Shown here one piece after another: positions 25,949 through 35,003 of a DNA stretch of 64,000 nucleotides. Position 1 is the stretch's first letter. Each line of letters begins with the position of its first letter. A program made the position numbers and the translations under genes. Where the stretch lies: the NCBI GenBank assembly GCA_035692985.1, contig DASSHG010000007.1, forward strand, positions 48,934-112,933. The letters run 5' to 3'. This DNA is from JARIHC01 sp035692985 (lineage in GTDB: Bacteria; Patescibacteriota; Saccharimonadia; Saccharimonadales; UBA4665). The notes beneath the pieces are model-generated. The model saw only the letters and a program-made list of their open reading frames with translations, made no database searches and was not told the DNA's origin.

Positions 25949-26140
25949 ATGGCTACAGGATACTGCGTTAAATGCAAAGAAAAAGGTGTTGAGCTGTCAG
26001 CACCAGAGATTCACCAAACTGCAAAAGGTGGTTTCATGGCCAAAGGGAAGCACGAAAAATGTGGAACAACTGTTTGCGCGATGATGTCTAAAGACAATGC
26101 TGAAAAAGCAATAGAAGATGGCGCTACCAAAGCTTACTAA
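25949..26140 (+). CDS. Small zinc-ribbon protein (DUF5679-like)
   Basis: This 63-residue protein carries a knuckle CVKCKEKG near the start and KCGTTVC in the middle. That gives four Cys able to hold zinc, separated by a GGFMAKGKH stretch. The layout matches small DUF5679 proteins; the function is unknown. It has a good Shine-Dalgarno (AAGGAGAG) and TATAAT about 50 bp upstream. The 171 bp downstream contain a possible long stem (GGTTTTA and TAAAACC around 26165-26212) but no gene. Confidence 0.75.
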   Translation: MATGYCVKCKEKGVELSAPEIHQTAKGGFMAKGKHEKCGTTVCAMMSKDNAEKAIEDGATKAY

Positions 26141-26311
26141 ACTTCTATACGATAAAAAAGAATGGTTTTAACTTCGTTAACAATGCAGAGCATTTGCTGG
26201 CTAAAACCTTATTAAGTGTCTCTGAGAATAGTTACACTTTTAGCAATAATGCTGCGCCAAGCGTGAGCACTTTGATATGCTTCCCAACTGACCGTATGAG
26301 ATAATAAGTGT

Positions 26312-26887
26312 ATGGGCAAATTAATATATCTTATATCGACATCGCTAGACGGCTTTGTGGCTGATAAAGACGGTCACTTCGAATGGTCTAAGCCAAGCGA
26401 AGAAGTGCATTCTTTCGTAAATGATACTGTGCGTAACGTTGGAACGATTCTAATGGGGCGCAACCTGTACGAGACTATGAAAGTGTGGGACGACATTCCA
26501 ACCGAAGGTACAGGCGGACCTATGGACGGGCCGAGCCCGGCTATGAATGATTACGCCAAAATTTGGAAAGCCGCAAAGAAAATAGTCTATTCCACTTCGC
26601 TGACTGATGCCACGATAGCTAACGCGACGATCGAGCGCTCATTCGACCCGAGCGCCATCCAAAAATTAGTGGCAGAGTCGGATAAAGATTTCGACATTGG
26701 TGGCCCGCATTTGGCGGCCGAAGCGATAAAAGCTAACATCATCGACGAGTACCATCAAATCATCGTTCCTATCATGATAGGCAGTGGCAATCCTTGGCTG
26801 CCAAAAGACGTTAAATGCAAGTTTAAGCTGGTGGATGTACGAAAGTTTGAAAATGGCTTCGTACATCTTCAGTATGGTAAGATTTGA
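26312..26887 (+). CDS. Dihydrofolate-reductase-like protein (RibD C-terminal family), copy 1
   Basis: This 191-residue NADPH-dependent reductase fold has LISTSLDGFVADKDG at the N-terminus, LMGRNLYETM and the nucleotide-binding DIGGPHLAAEAI. It is not the folate-pathway FolA; members reduce unknown or riboflavin-type substrates. GATAAT (26300-26305) lies 6 bp before the ATG. A second, diverged member follows 71 bp later. Confidence 0.9.
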   Translation: MGKLIYLISTSLDGFVADKDGHFEWSKPSEEVHSFVNDTVRNVGTILMGRNLYETMKVWDDIPTEGTGGPMDGPSPAMNDYAKIWKAAKKIVYSTSLTDATIANATIERSFDPSAIQKLVAESDKDFDIGGPHLAAEAIKANIIDEYHQIIVPIMIGSGNPWLPKDVKCKFKLVDVRKFENGFVHLQYGKI

Positions 26888-26958
26888 ATCTCTAACTTAC
26901 TAAAAATGTAGCCCCCATCCCTCAGTCAGTAGATTTCAGTATTTGCTATTATAGGAGT

Positions 26959-27561
26959 ATGAGAGAAATAGTTGTTATATCAATGATCTCTATAGACGGA
27001 ATTATGCAGGCTCCGGGCGGACCGGAAGAAGACACCAGCGGCGGCTTTAAATATGGCGGCTGGACCTGGCCATACGCGGACGAGTTTTCCCAAAAGATCT
27101 TTGGCGAAGAATTCAGCGCCGAATATGACTTATTGCTGGGCAGAAAGACTTACGACATATGGCGGGATTATTGGCCGAAACAAAAGGGCGTGATAGCCAA
27201 CCCATTTAATAAAGCTACGAAATATGTTGTCTCGCATCGTGACTCAGACTTAACCTGGGAAAAAACGGTACTGATTGACGGCGACGTACCCGCAAAAATA
27301 AAGGAACTTAAGCAGCAAGATGGGCCAATGCTATCAGTGCAGGGTAGCGCCAACATGATCCAGACTTTGCTTAAGAATGATCTAGTTGACGAGCTTTGGC
27401 TAAGAATATACCCTGTGACACTTGGCAGCGGCAAGCGTTTATTCGCGGAAGGAACTATCCCTGTAGCGTTTGAACTGACGAAATCCAAAACGTCGCCAAA
27501 AGGTGTCATCTTCGCCAATTACAAAAGGGCTGGCGAGGTTAAGACCGGCTCATTCGCTTGA
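26959..27561 (+). CDS. Dihydrofolate-reductase-like protein (RibD C-terminal family), copy 2
   Basis: This is a second member of the same family with 200 residues: VISMISIDGIMQAPGG, LLLGRKTYDIWRDYWP, LSVQGSANMIQTLL, LWLRIYPVTLGSGKRLF. It differs clearly from copy 1, so this is not a recent duplication. TATTAT overlaps an AGGAG just before the ATG, leaving open whether the start is leaderless or led by Shine-Dalgarno. Confidence 0.9.
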   Translation: MREIVVISMISIDGIMQAPGGPEEDTSGGFKYGGWTWPYADEFSQKIFGEEFSAEYDLLLGRKTYDIWRDYWPKQKGVIANPFNKATKYVVSHRDSDLTWEKTVLIDGDVPAKIKELKQQDGPMLSVQGSANMIQTLLKNDLVDELWLRIYPVTLGSGKRLFAEGTIPVAFELTKSKTSPKGVIFANYKRAGEVKTGSFA

Positions 27562-27566
27562 CGTAA

Positions 27567-27866
27567 CTACTGTCTGCCAAGCACCCATTTTTGGGAAGGG
27601 CTTAGCTTTTTATCCGCGCGGTGGGGGCAACCCATCCAGCAGCAGGGCCGGCGTTTGCCCTCAGCGAGCTCCGTGATCGTCCGCTCTATATGGTTCTTTC
27701 TCGTCGCAGGATTTTTTACGGATATAGCCCAGCATATCCACTCGTTGCGTGCCAGCGGTGTAATATCTTCCCATGCCGCCAAGGCCTTGGGGGTAGAAAT
27801 AAGAGCTTTTCGTAAGTCCGCTGGTAGTTGGTGGACCACGCCGCCGGCAATTTTTTCGTGGGTCAT
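27567..27866 (-). CDS. YdeI/OmpD-associated C-terminal-type small protein
   Basis: The 99-residue protein is a compact single-module relative of the YdeI family: LPADLRKALISTPKALAAWE, ITPLARNEWICW, then TRKNHIERTITELAEGKRRP and a Cys-rich CCWMGCPHR. The last motif could bind metal. It starts at ATG 27866 and ends 5 bp from the convergent reductase gene. The upstream region is shared with the divergent isochorismatase-like gene. The function is unknown. Confidence 0.85.
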   Translation of the reverse strand: MTHEKIAGGVVHQLPADLRKALISTPKALAAWEDITPLARNEWICWAISVKNPATRKNHIERTITELAEGKRRPCCWMGCPHRADKKLSPSQKWVLGRQ

Positions 27867-27912
27867 ATATTTATACTACACGACTGCTATAATAGTACTA
27901 AGAGGAGCTAAA

Positions 27913-28476
27913 ATGGCACTAACCACGATTGATCCGAAAACGGCGCTTATAATTATTGACTTGCAAAAGGGAATCACCCAGTTGCCGACAGCGCACGCCA
28001 TGGAAAAAGTAGTCGCCAATAGCGCCAAGCTGGCGGAGACTTTCAGGCGGCATAAACTGCCGGTAGTATTGGTTAACGTCACCGGCGGCGCGCCCGGCCG
28101 CACCGAAAGCCCAATGCGGGGCGGCGAGCGCCCCAAAGATTGGGCCGAGCTTATTCCCGAACTGAACGAACAGCCTGATGACATCAAAATTACTAAGCAG
28201 ACGTGGGGCGCGTTCCAGGACACGCCGCTTGATAAACGGCTTAAAGAACTGGGCGTGACACAAGTTGTGCTGGCAGGCGTGGCGACCAGCGCCGGCGTTG
28301 AATCTACGGGCCGCTCAGCCCATGAGCACGGTTACCATGTCACGCTGGCGACCGACGCCATGACCGATATGAGTGCTGAGGCTCACCAAAACAGCGTCCA
28401 GCGGATTTTCCCGCGGCTCGGCGAAACTGGTACGACACAAGAAATAATCAGTCTGCTTAATAAACTGACCGACTAA
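27913..28476 (+). CDS. Isochorismatase-like hydrolase
   Basis: The start is ATG 27913 with AGAGGAG upstream; the frame is open further upstream but non-homologous. The 187-residue protein has the family Asp in LIIIDLQKG and Lys in KITKQTWGAF. The GVATSAGVESTGR loop places Ala where cysteine hydrolases (nicotinamidase type) have the catalytic Cys. It therefore resembles true isochorismatases or an inactive relative rather than an amidase. It is followed 1 bp later by an MFS transporter gene and probably forms an operon with it. Confidence 0.88.
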   Translation: MALTTIDPKTALIIIDLQKGITQLPTAHAMEKVVANSAKLAETFRRHKLPVVLVNVTGGAPGRTESPMRGGERPKDWAELIPELNEQPDDIKITKQTWGAFQDTPLDKRLKELGVTQVVLAGVATSAGVESTGRSAHEHGYHVTLATDAMTDMSAEAHQNSVQRIFPRLGETGTTQEIISLLNKLTD

Positions 28477-28477
28477 A

Positions 28478-29707
28478 GTGACGGAGCGTATCCGGTTCAC
28501 CATCCGGCAGACTTTTTTGGCGCTGCGCAGCCGTAACTTCCGGCTGTTTTTTGCCGGCCAGACCATATCAAATACCGGTAATTGGTTGACTAATGTAGCG
28601 CTGACCCTACTGATATTGCACCTGACCCATAGCGGCCTGTACGTTGGTCTGCTGGCTGCCTGCCAGTTTGGCCCAATCCTGTTGCTGTCGGTTTGGGGCG
28701 GCGCTATAGCCGACCGTTCCAACAAGCGAAATCTTCTGTTCCTTACCCAAGGTTTAGAGATGGCCGAATCAATAGCCTTGGCTGCTCTGGCGTTCATGGG
28801 TAATCCTCCAGTGGCGGTACTGTTCGCCGTAGCGACGGTGGGCGGTGTACTCCTGGCTTTCGACAATCCATTACGCCGGTCATTCGTCACCGAAATGGTA
28901 CCGCCTGAAGATATCCCAAACGCCGTTGTGCTGTATAGCACTATCGTTAATGTGGCGCGCATCATTGGCCCGGCTCTGGCCGGCGCGTTGATTGTATGGC
29001 TGGGTTATGGCTGGTGCTTCACGGTAGACGCCATCAGCTATTTAGCCGTTCTGGCCTGTTTGTGGATGATGAGGCCGGCTGAACTAAGGCGCCAGCCGCC
29101 CAGGCCGCGGGTCAAAGGTGAAATCCGTGCCGGCTTCCGATATGTGCTATCCGTACCCGTCCTATGGATCACTTTCGCCATGCTAGCCATCATCGGCAGC
29201 CTGGCGTATAACTTCACCGTCACCCTGCCGCTATTCGTCACTAAATCACTGCATGGCAGTGCTGGAACTTTTACGCTTATCTACTCAGTCTTTGGTTTTG
29301 GCGCCCTGGTCGGCGCCCTGCTGGTGGCCAACCGCAGCCTGGTAAGAACGAGGCATGTGGTTGCCGGTGTCCTGGCGTTGGGTGTGACGATGTTCTTATT
29401 GGCCGTCTCGCCAACCATCGCAATCACCTTGCCTATAGCTTTTCTGCTGGGATTGACCAGCATTATTTACATGACCTCCACTACCTCTATAGTACAGGTT
29501 GAGGCTAAACCTGCGATGCATGGCCGGGTCCTGGCCTTGCAATCCGTGCTTTTGGTCGGCACGACTCCGATTGGTGGGCCTCTGCTGGGCTGGCTAGCCG
29601 ATGCGGCTGGCGGCCGGGTGCCGATAATACTTGGCGGTATGGCTTGCCTGGCGGCGGCGGCTTTCGGCTACGTAGCCAATAGCCGCGCTAAGCAGTATTC
29701 CTCGTAA
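28478..29707 (+). CDS. MFS transporter (EntS/drug-efflux type)
   Basis: The 409-residue protein starts at GTG 28478. It has about 12 transmembrane helices, motif A-like GGAIADRSNKRN between helices 2 and 3, and the N-terminal ALRSRNFRLFFAGQTISNTGNW typical of the MFS_3/EntS group. The likely role is export of a small molecule. Coupling to the isochorismatase-like gene suggests a joint detoxification or siderophore-like function, but this is inference. No regulator is adjacent. Confidence 0.9.
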   Translation: MTERIRFTIRQTFLALRSRNFRLFFAGQTISNTGNWLTNVALTLLILHLTHSGLYVGLLAACQFGPILLLSVWGGAIADRSNKRNLLFLTQGLEMAESIALAALAFMGNPPVAVLFAVATVGGVLLAFDNPLRRSFVTEMVPPEDIPNAVVLYSTIVNVARIIGPALAGALIVWLGYGWCFTVDAISYLAVLACLWMMRPAELRRQPPRPRVKGEIRAGFRYVLSVPVLWITFAMLAIIGSLAYNFTVTLPLFVTKSLHGSAGTFTLIYSVFGFGALVGALLVANRSLVRTRHVVAGVLALGVTMFLLAVSPTIAITLPIAFLLGLTSIIYMTSTTSIVQVEAKPAMHGRVLALQSVLLVGTTPIGGPLLGWLADAAGGRVPIILGGMACLAAAAFGYVANSRAKQYSS

Positions 29708-29766
29708 ATCGTCCCGTAATTATGCCTATGCTTGCAATTTCATGAAGTTGGTGAAAATATAAGATT

Positions 29767-30351
29767 ATGAAAGGCGAAACCGTAAACCCAGAAATTGGCC
29801 GCATGTCTTTTGATGAACTTGGAGCGGTAATTGCTGAATATGAATTTGCCGAAGAACCCTACAACCAGGCGCTGTTTGTGAATCGTGGGCACGATGACCC
29901 GGACTTTCCGACCATCAGCGGTCAAGATCTGGCTGACTGGAAGAAAGAATTTCCTCGAGTTGATGACACGATTGTGGCGCAATTGAAAGAGAATCACCAA
30001 GCAGCCCAAGAGCGAATTGTAGAATCCCTAGGCCTAGAGGATGCCGAGGTAGTCCCCGGTCTGGTGTACGCGTTTAATCAAGAGAAAAATAGACAGAATA
30101 TCGAACAAGACGACAATATGCCAGATGGACTGTGGAAAGGGCTAGTGATATCTAGCTCTCCGTTCGCCCACGAGCCGTTGGGATATTTACAAGGAATTAT
30201 TACGATGGCTAAGCTTACGGGCAGATCCTATACAGTCAGTACGGGCTTTAATAATGGCTATGAGGAAGTATCTCCAACAGATTCTATAGAAGATATACTT
30301 CCTAAGCTGCAAGAGCTTGGCCTGGTCTTGCCAGACTCAAATAAATACTAA
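29767..30351 (+). CDS. Hypothetical acidic protein
   Basis: I do not recognise this 194-residue soluble protein. It has an acidic N-terminal helix (SFDELGAVIAEYEFAEEPYN), a central VVPGLVYAFNQEKNRQN region and a C-terminal DSIEDILPKLQELGLVLPD. There is no signal peptide, membrane helix or Cys cluster. It stands alone between the MFS gene and the large ATPase gene. Confidence 0.6.
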   Translation: MKGETVNPEIGRMSFDELGAVIAEYEFAEEPYNQALFVNRGHDDPDFPTISGQDLADWKKEFPRVDDTIVAQLKENHQAAQERIVESLGLEDAEVVPGLVYAFNQEKNRQNIEQDDNMPDGLWKGLVISSSPFAHEPLGYLQGIITMAKLTGRSYTVSTGFNNGYEEVSPTDSIEDILPKLQELGLVLPDSNKY

Positions 30352-30449
30352 CGTACCCTTGATTTTATTGGGAAAAATTGGTATAATTGACACATAAAGT
30401 GCTTTAGTTTATTCATTTGAGACCCCAAACACGGTAAAATAAACGTAAC

Positions 30450-32996
30450 ATGAAATTTGATCCAAGCAGTCTAGCTAATCTCGGCAATCCGGAACCGGAT
30501 GGACCAGACGACGATATGGTACTCCTGCTGTTGCAGGTGCCGCGGACCAATGATAAGAAAGAGCTGGCCGCCGAGCAGATGTTCGCTTCGCTGCACGGTC
30601 TGCTGGTATTCCCGCCTAAAAAGCGTTTCCAGGGTGAGCGCCGGGTGCGTATCAGCTTTGAGATTGCCGTTCAGAAAAAGCGCATCGGTTTTTACGTCTG
30701 CGTGCCGCAATATCTCAAGAACTTTGTGGAAGAGCAGGTGTACGCCCAATATCCGAGCGTCCAGATATCCGAGGTGGAAGATTTTTCTCGGAGTGCGGTG
30801 CCGCCATCGGCTTTCCTGGGGGCCGAGCTGAAACTTATCAATAACCAAGCGCTGCCGGTTAAAACTTTTCAGAGCTTTGAGGTCGATCCGCTGGCCGCTA
30901 TCACCGCCACGCTGGCCAAGTTCGAAGAGGATGAAGAAGCCTGGATTCAGCTGGTCATGCAGCCCGCTCCTAAAAACTGGCATAAGCAGAGCGAGCGTTA
31001 TATCGGCGGTTTACGAGGAGGGGCGAGCGGATCGGCTCCGGGCGCCGTCCTAAAAGCTATGTGGGGGCCGCCGACAGACGGCAAAGGCGTGGCCGCACCA
31101 AAGCTTACCGAATATGACCAAGCCCGCGCTAAAGGCGCCGAAGAAAAAAGCCACAAGCTGGCCTTTGAAACCAGTTTGCGGATTGTCTACCGCGGCAACG
31201 TCTCGTCGCACCAGGCGACCTTGCGTATCCAGTCAATCATCGCCAGCTATAAACAATTCAACACTACCTACCTGAACGGTTTTGACCAGGGCCGGATTAC
31301 GCACGACGCGGCCATGCTGGCGCATTACCAAAACCGTCAGCTGGGTAAAAAACCATTCATGTTGAATATCGAAGAAGTCGCCACGCTTTGCCACTTGCCG
31401 CACACTAACGTGGAGACGCCGTATATTTTGTGGGCGCTCAGCCAGACGGCCGAACCGCCAGCCAACCTGCCGATCGTTACCGAAACCAACCGTCAAGAAG
31501 TCAGTCCGATTGCCGCTACCAACTTCCGCGGCCAAAATTCATCTTTCGGCTTAAAGCGCGCCGACCGCGGCCGCCACTTGTACATCCTGGGCCAGACCGG
31601 CGTCGGTAAATCAGGCCTGTTGGAACTACTGACCATCTCTGACATTCACAGCCCATACGGTTTCGCGGTCATCGATCCGCACGGTGACTACGCGCTCAGC
31701 GTGCTCCGGCGCATCCCGGCCGAGCGGGCTAACGACGTCATCTATTTCAACCCTGCCGACACGGAATTCCCGATAGCCTTCAATCCCATGGAAGTCACCG
31801 ACCCCAAGCTGCGCACTCACACGGCATCCGAGCTGATCGGCGTATTGAAACGGATGTTCGAGTCGTGGGGCCCGCGCCTGGAATATATCTTGCGTTACTG
31901 TCTGCTGGCGTTGCTGGAATATCCGGATGCCACCATGCTGGACATTACCCGCATCCTGACTGACAAACCTTTTCGCAAAGAAGTTATGAAACACGTGGCC
32001 GATCCGGTGGTCCGTAATTTTTGGAATGTTGAATTCGCTACTTGGAATGATAAGTTCGCCGCCGAAGCCGTGGCGCCAGTGCTGAACAAAGTCGGTGCTT
32101 TTACTGCTAATCCGTTGGTACGAAATATTATCGGTCAGCCTAAGAGCAGTTTTAACATCCGCCACATTATGGATGAGCGCAAAATCCTGATAGTGAACTT
32201 GAGCCGCGGCCAGGTCGGCGAAGACAATGCCGCATTGCTGGGCGCGTTATTGGTTACCAAAGTCCAGCTGGCCAGCATGAGCCGCGCCGACATCCCGGCC
32301 AGCGAGCGCATTCCATTCTATCTGTACGTCGACGAATTCCAACACTTTGCCACGGACAGTTTCGCCACGATTCTCAGCGAGGCCCGTAAATATGCTTTGA
32401 ATTTGACGGTGGCCAACCAGTACATCGCCCAGATGTCGCAAGACGTCAAAGACGCCGTGTTCGGCAATGTCGGGTCAATGATCGCCTTTCGCATGGGCGC
32501 CGATGACGCCCGCAGTATGCTGAGATATTTCGAACCGAAGTTCGAAGAATATGACTTGGTCCACATGAACAACCGCAATATCGTTATCAATATGACGATT
32601 GACGGTGAAAAAACGCCGGCTTTCTCAGCCACCACGCTTAATTTGCCGGATCAGCAGTTCGACCAAACGGCCAATATTATCGAGCACTCGCGAGCCGAAC
32701 ACTCTATAACCCGTGCCTCCGCGGAAACTTACATACACCGTCATTATGAGGTAGAGGCTAAATCACCAACCGCTTCAGAGGATAAGCCCAAAGCTCAGCC
32801 GAAGCCGAAAGCCGTGCCAAAAACCGCTCCAGCCGGCCACGACCACAGCGGCATGGGCCAAACAGCTGTCGGCTCGCTGGTCGAGATGATCAAACCCAAG
32901 CGCCGCCGCCGACGCCGCAACACAAACCGCGCCGACCAACCTCAGAGCCTATCTGACTCCCCAGAATCCACCGAGCACACCATCTTCAAGCGCTAG
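30450..32996 (+). CDS. HerA/VirD4-like ATPase (DUF87/type IV secretion coupling type)
   Basis: The 848-residue protein has an N-terminal domain of about 360 residues without recognised motifs. It is followed by a RecA-like motor with Walker A GQTGVGKS (about 383-390), AVIDPHGDY and Walker B YLYVDEFQHF (about 627-636). AAA-type sensor motifs and a C-terminal tail with RRRRRRN follow. Such proteins are common in CPR genomes next to pilus or type IV secretion genes; HerA and VirD4/TraG are the nearest known classes. No other secretion gene is adjacent. No transmembrane helix is evident, unlike VirD4. Roles in DNA or protein transfer are inference. Confidence 0.85.
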   Translation: MKFDPSSLANLGNPEPDGPDDDMVLLLLQVPRTNDKKELAAEQMFASLHGLLVFPPKKRFQGERRVRISFEIAVQKKRIGFYVCVPQYLKNFVEEQVYAQYPSVQISEVEDFSRSAVPPSAFLGAELKLINNQALPVKTFQSFEVDPLAAITATLAKFEEDEEAWIQLVMQPAPKNWHKQSERYIGGLRGGASGSAPGAVLKAMWGPPTDGKGVAAPKLTEYDQARAKGAEEKSHKLAFETSLRIVYRGNVSSHQATLRIQSIIASYKQFNTTYLNGFDQGRITHDAAMLAHYQNRQLGKKPFMLNIEEVATLCHLPHTNVETPYILWALSQTAEPPANLPIVTETNRQEVSPIAATNFRGQNSSFGLKRADRGRHLYILGQTGVGKSGLLELLTISDIHSPYGFAVIDPHGDYALSVLRRIPAERANDVIYFNPADTEFPIAFNPMEVTDPKLRTHTASELIGVLKRMFESWGPRLEYILRYCLLALLEYPDATMLDITRILTDKPFRKEVMKHVADPVVRNFWNVEFATWNDKFAAEAVAPVLNKVGAFTANPLVRNIIGQPKSSFNIRHIMDERKILIVNLSRGQVGEDNAALLGALLVTKVQLASMSRADIPASERIPFYLYVDEFQHFATDSFATILSEARKYALNLTVANQYIAQMSQDVKDAVFGNVGSMIAFRMGADDARSMLRYFEPKFEEYDLVHMNNRNIVINMTIDGEKTPAFSATTLNLPDQQFDQTANIIEHSRAEHSITRASAETYIHRHYEVEAKSPTASEDKPKAQPKPKAVPKTAPAGHDHSGMGQTAVGSLVEMIKPKRRRRRRNTNRADQPQSLSDSPESTEHTIFKR

Positions 32997-33065
32997 GCGA
33001 ACCAATAATTTGTAAAAAGAGCGACGAGGGTGTTTAATAAGTCTATAATTAAACGGAGCAATACT

Positions 33066-33437
33066 ATGGCTGGTGAACGAGCGCCAAACGACGAAGATAA
33101 ACCATCCTTACGAGAGCGTCCAATCGGCGAAGTTGCTTCCGTGCTTCAAGAAATATTAGGTCAAAGATTGTCAGCTTATGCGATTGGAGAGCCAGACCCT
33201 CGGCGCATAGGTGTTTTCGCTCGTGATCATGAAACGCCTGGCGAAGAAGCTGAAGAGTCGCTGCGCGATCTTGCTGAAGTAGTCGACGCTTTAACGGATC
33301 AAGAGGTTGACCCCGAAACTATACGGGCCTGGATGATTGGCGACAACCCGTTGCTCGATAATGCGCCCATACAAGCATTTCATACGGGCTCTCATCAAGA
33401 GATCGTAAATGCCGCGGAATGTATCGGACGTACTTAA
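33066..33437 (+). CDS. ParS/MbcA/Xre-antitoxin-like C-terminal domain protein (orphan)
   Basis: The 123-residue product begins at ATG 33066 (GGAG 7 bp upstream, TATAAT near 33043); GTG 33030 is a weaker alternative. The C-terminal 50 residues (DQEVDPETIRAWMIGDNPLLDNAPIQ read in parts, then IQAFHTGSHQEIVNAAE) resemble the toxin-binding domain of Xre/MbcA/ParS antitoxins. Those normally pair with a RES toxin. No RES gene lies on either side: the neighbours are the large ATPase and a tRNA. It may be a solitary regulator. Similarity is by eye and only moderately certain. Confidence 0.55.
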   Translation: MAGERAPNDEDKPSLRERPIGEVASVLQEILGQRLSAYAIGEPDPRRIGVFARDHETPGEEAEESLRDLAEVVDALTDQEVDPETIRAWMIGDNPLLDNAPIQAFHTGSHQEIVNAAECIGRT

Positions 33438-33501
33438 TTAAATAAGGTCACAAACCAATTAGCCGAGTAGTTAGGCATTTCTCTGTTAAAATAGTCGTTA
33501 T

Positions 33502-33575
33502 GGCACGGTGGCCGAGGAGTTAGGCAAGGGTCTGCAAAACCCTGTACGCCGGTGCAAATCCGGTCCGTGCCTCCA
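33502..33575 (+). tRNA. tRNA-Cys (anticodon GCA)
   Basis: The gene is 74 nt with an encoded CCA. The acceptor stem is GGCACGG/CCGTGCC. The anticodon stem AGGGT/ACCCT encloses CTGCAAA. A TAAAAT -10 lies about 10-15 bp upstream. Confidence 0.95.
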
Positions 33576-33586
33576 CACAATTTCTG

Positions 33587-33674
33587 GGGCGAGTGGCGGA
33601 ATTGGTATACGCGACGGACTTAAAATCCGTTGGTTGCATAAACCTTGTGGGTTCAAGTCCCACCTCGCCCACCA
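33587..33674 (+). tRNA. tRNA-Leu (anticodon TAA)
   Basis: The gene is 88 nt with an encoded CCA. The acceptor stem is GGGCGAG/CTCGCCC. The anticodon stem ACGGA/TCCGT encloses CTTAAAA. It has a long variable arm and is 11 bp after tRNA-Cys, probably cotranscribed. Confidence 0.95.
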
Positions 33675-33696
33675 TTATCGCGCTATAATATAACTT

Positions 33697-34974
33697 ATGC
33701 ATCTGAAAAAGATTGGCAAGAATTTCCTCTGCCGGCGTCTGGAGCGGCAGATCCGGCAGCTGCGGCAAAAGAATGATTTTACGGTGGTGGCGGTGGCGGG
33801 CAGTGTGGGTAAGACCTCTACCAAACTGGCGATAGCTAAGACGCTTGGCGCTAGTCGACGGGTTCGCTGGCAAGATGGCAACTATAATGATCGGCTGACC
33901 GTGCCGCTGATTTTTTTCGGCCAGCAAAAACCCAGCCTATACAATCCGTTGGCTTGGCGCAAGATTCTGCGCGAAAACCGTCGCCAGCTTAAAAAACGCT
34001 ATCCATATGACGTAGTTGTAGTTGAACTCGGCACCGACGCGCCCGGCCAGCTCAAAAAATTCGCCTATTTAGAGCCTGACCTAACTGTATTAACGGCGAT
34101 TACCGATGAACATATGGCCCAGTTCAAGACTATGAAGACCGTTGCCCAAGAAGAACTTACGCCGCTTAGCTTCTCTAAACGCTCACTGTTAAATGCAGAC
34201 GATATCCCCGCCAAATACATGCCAGGGGCCGAACACACCAGCTATGGCCTGCTAAACGAGGCTGACTATCGCGTGGCTACCCGCCAGGAACGCGGCCTGC
34301 AGGGGCAAAAAATAACTTTCCAGTTAGCAGACGATAAGCAGATATCCGCCGAAGTGGCGGCGCTGGGCAGCCAAGGGGCTAAAATCGCCCTGGCGGCAGT
34401 GGCCACGGCCGATATGCTGGGCATATCAGCGGCCGGAATCCAAAAAGGCCTGCGCGCTATCACGCCAACAGCCGGCCGCATGCAAATTTTGGCAGGCAAG
34501 CAGGGATCCATAATCATTGATGATACTTGTAATGCTCATCCAATCGCCGTTAAGGCGGTGCTTGACGTACTGTACGCCACCGAGGCCAAGCAGCGAATCG
34601 CTATCCTAGGCAGCATGAACGGACTGGGCAATGACAGCGTCCGCCTGCACAATGAAATCGGCGGCTACTGCAATCCAGAAAAGCTTGATTTGGTGGTGAC
34701 GATCGGCCGCGACGCCGCCGAGAATCTGGCGCCGGTGGCCAAGAACCAGGGCTGCAAGGTGCAAACTTTCCTGAATCCGTACGAAGCGGGGGAATATGTA
34801 CGTCATCAGCTGGCGCCAGAGACAGTAGTTCTGGCCAAAGGCTCGGAAGACGGCGTGTTTGCCGAAGAAGCCATAAAAATCCTGCTGGCCAACGCCAGCC
34901 AATCCCGCAAACTGGTGCGCCAGTCCGACTATTGGCTAAAACGTAAAAAAGCCCAGTTTACGGTAAATAGCTGA
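33697..34974 (+). CDS. MurF-like Mur ligase, soluble form
   Basis: This is an ATP-dependent amide ligase of the Mur family. The P-loop VAVAGSVGKTSTK (about 32-44) replaces the more usual GTxGKT. The central domain has VVELGTDAPGQLKKF and the C-terminal domain IIDDTCNAHPIAVKAVLD and AILGSMNGLG, which place it closest to MurF (adding D-Ala-D-Ala). The 425-residue length is normal. TATAAT (33684-33689) lies 7 bp before the ATG. A second, membrane-anchored MurF-like gene is at 35753 and Ddl at 37238, so one may be MurF and the other may modify a different amino group. Confidence 0.85.
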   Translation: MHLKKIGKNFLCRRLERQIRQLRQKNDFTVVAVAGSVGKTSTKLAIAKTLGASRRVRWQDGNYNDRLTVPLIFFGQQKPSLYNPLAWRKILRENRRQLKKRYPYDVVVVELGTDAPGQLKKFAYLEPDLTVLTAITDEHMAQFKTMKTVAQEELTPLSFSKRSLLNADDIPAKYMPGAEHTSYGLLNEADYRVATRQERGLQGQKITFQLADDKQISAEVAALGSQGAKIALAAVATADMLGISAAGIQKGLRAITPTAGRMQILAGKQGSIIIDDTCNAHPIAVKAVLDVLYATEAKQRIAILGSMNGLGNDSVRLHNEIGGYCNPEKLDLVVTIGRDAAENLAPVAKNQGCKVQTFLNPYEAGEYVRHQLAPETVVLAKGSEDGVFAEEAIKILLANASQSRKLVRQSDYWLKRKKAQFTVNS

Positions 34975-35003
34975 CAGAGGTATAAACAGGTATAATAAAT
35001 TCT

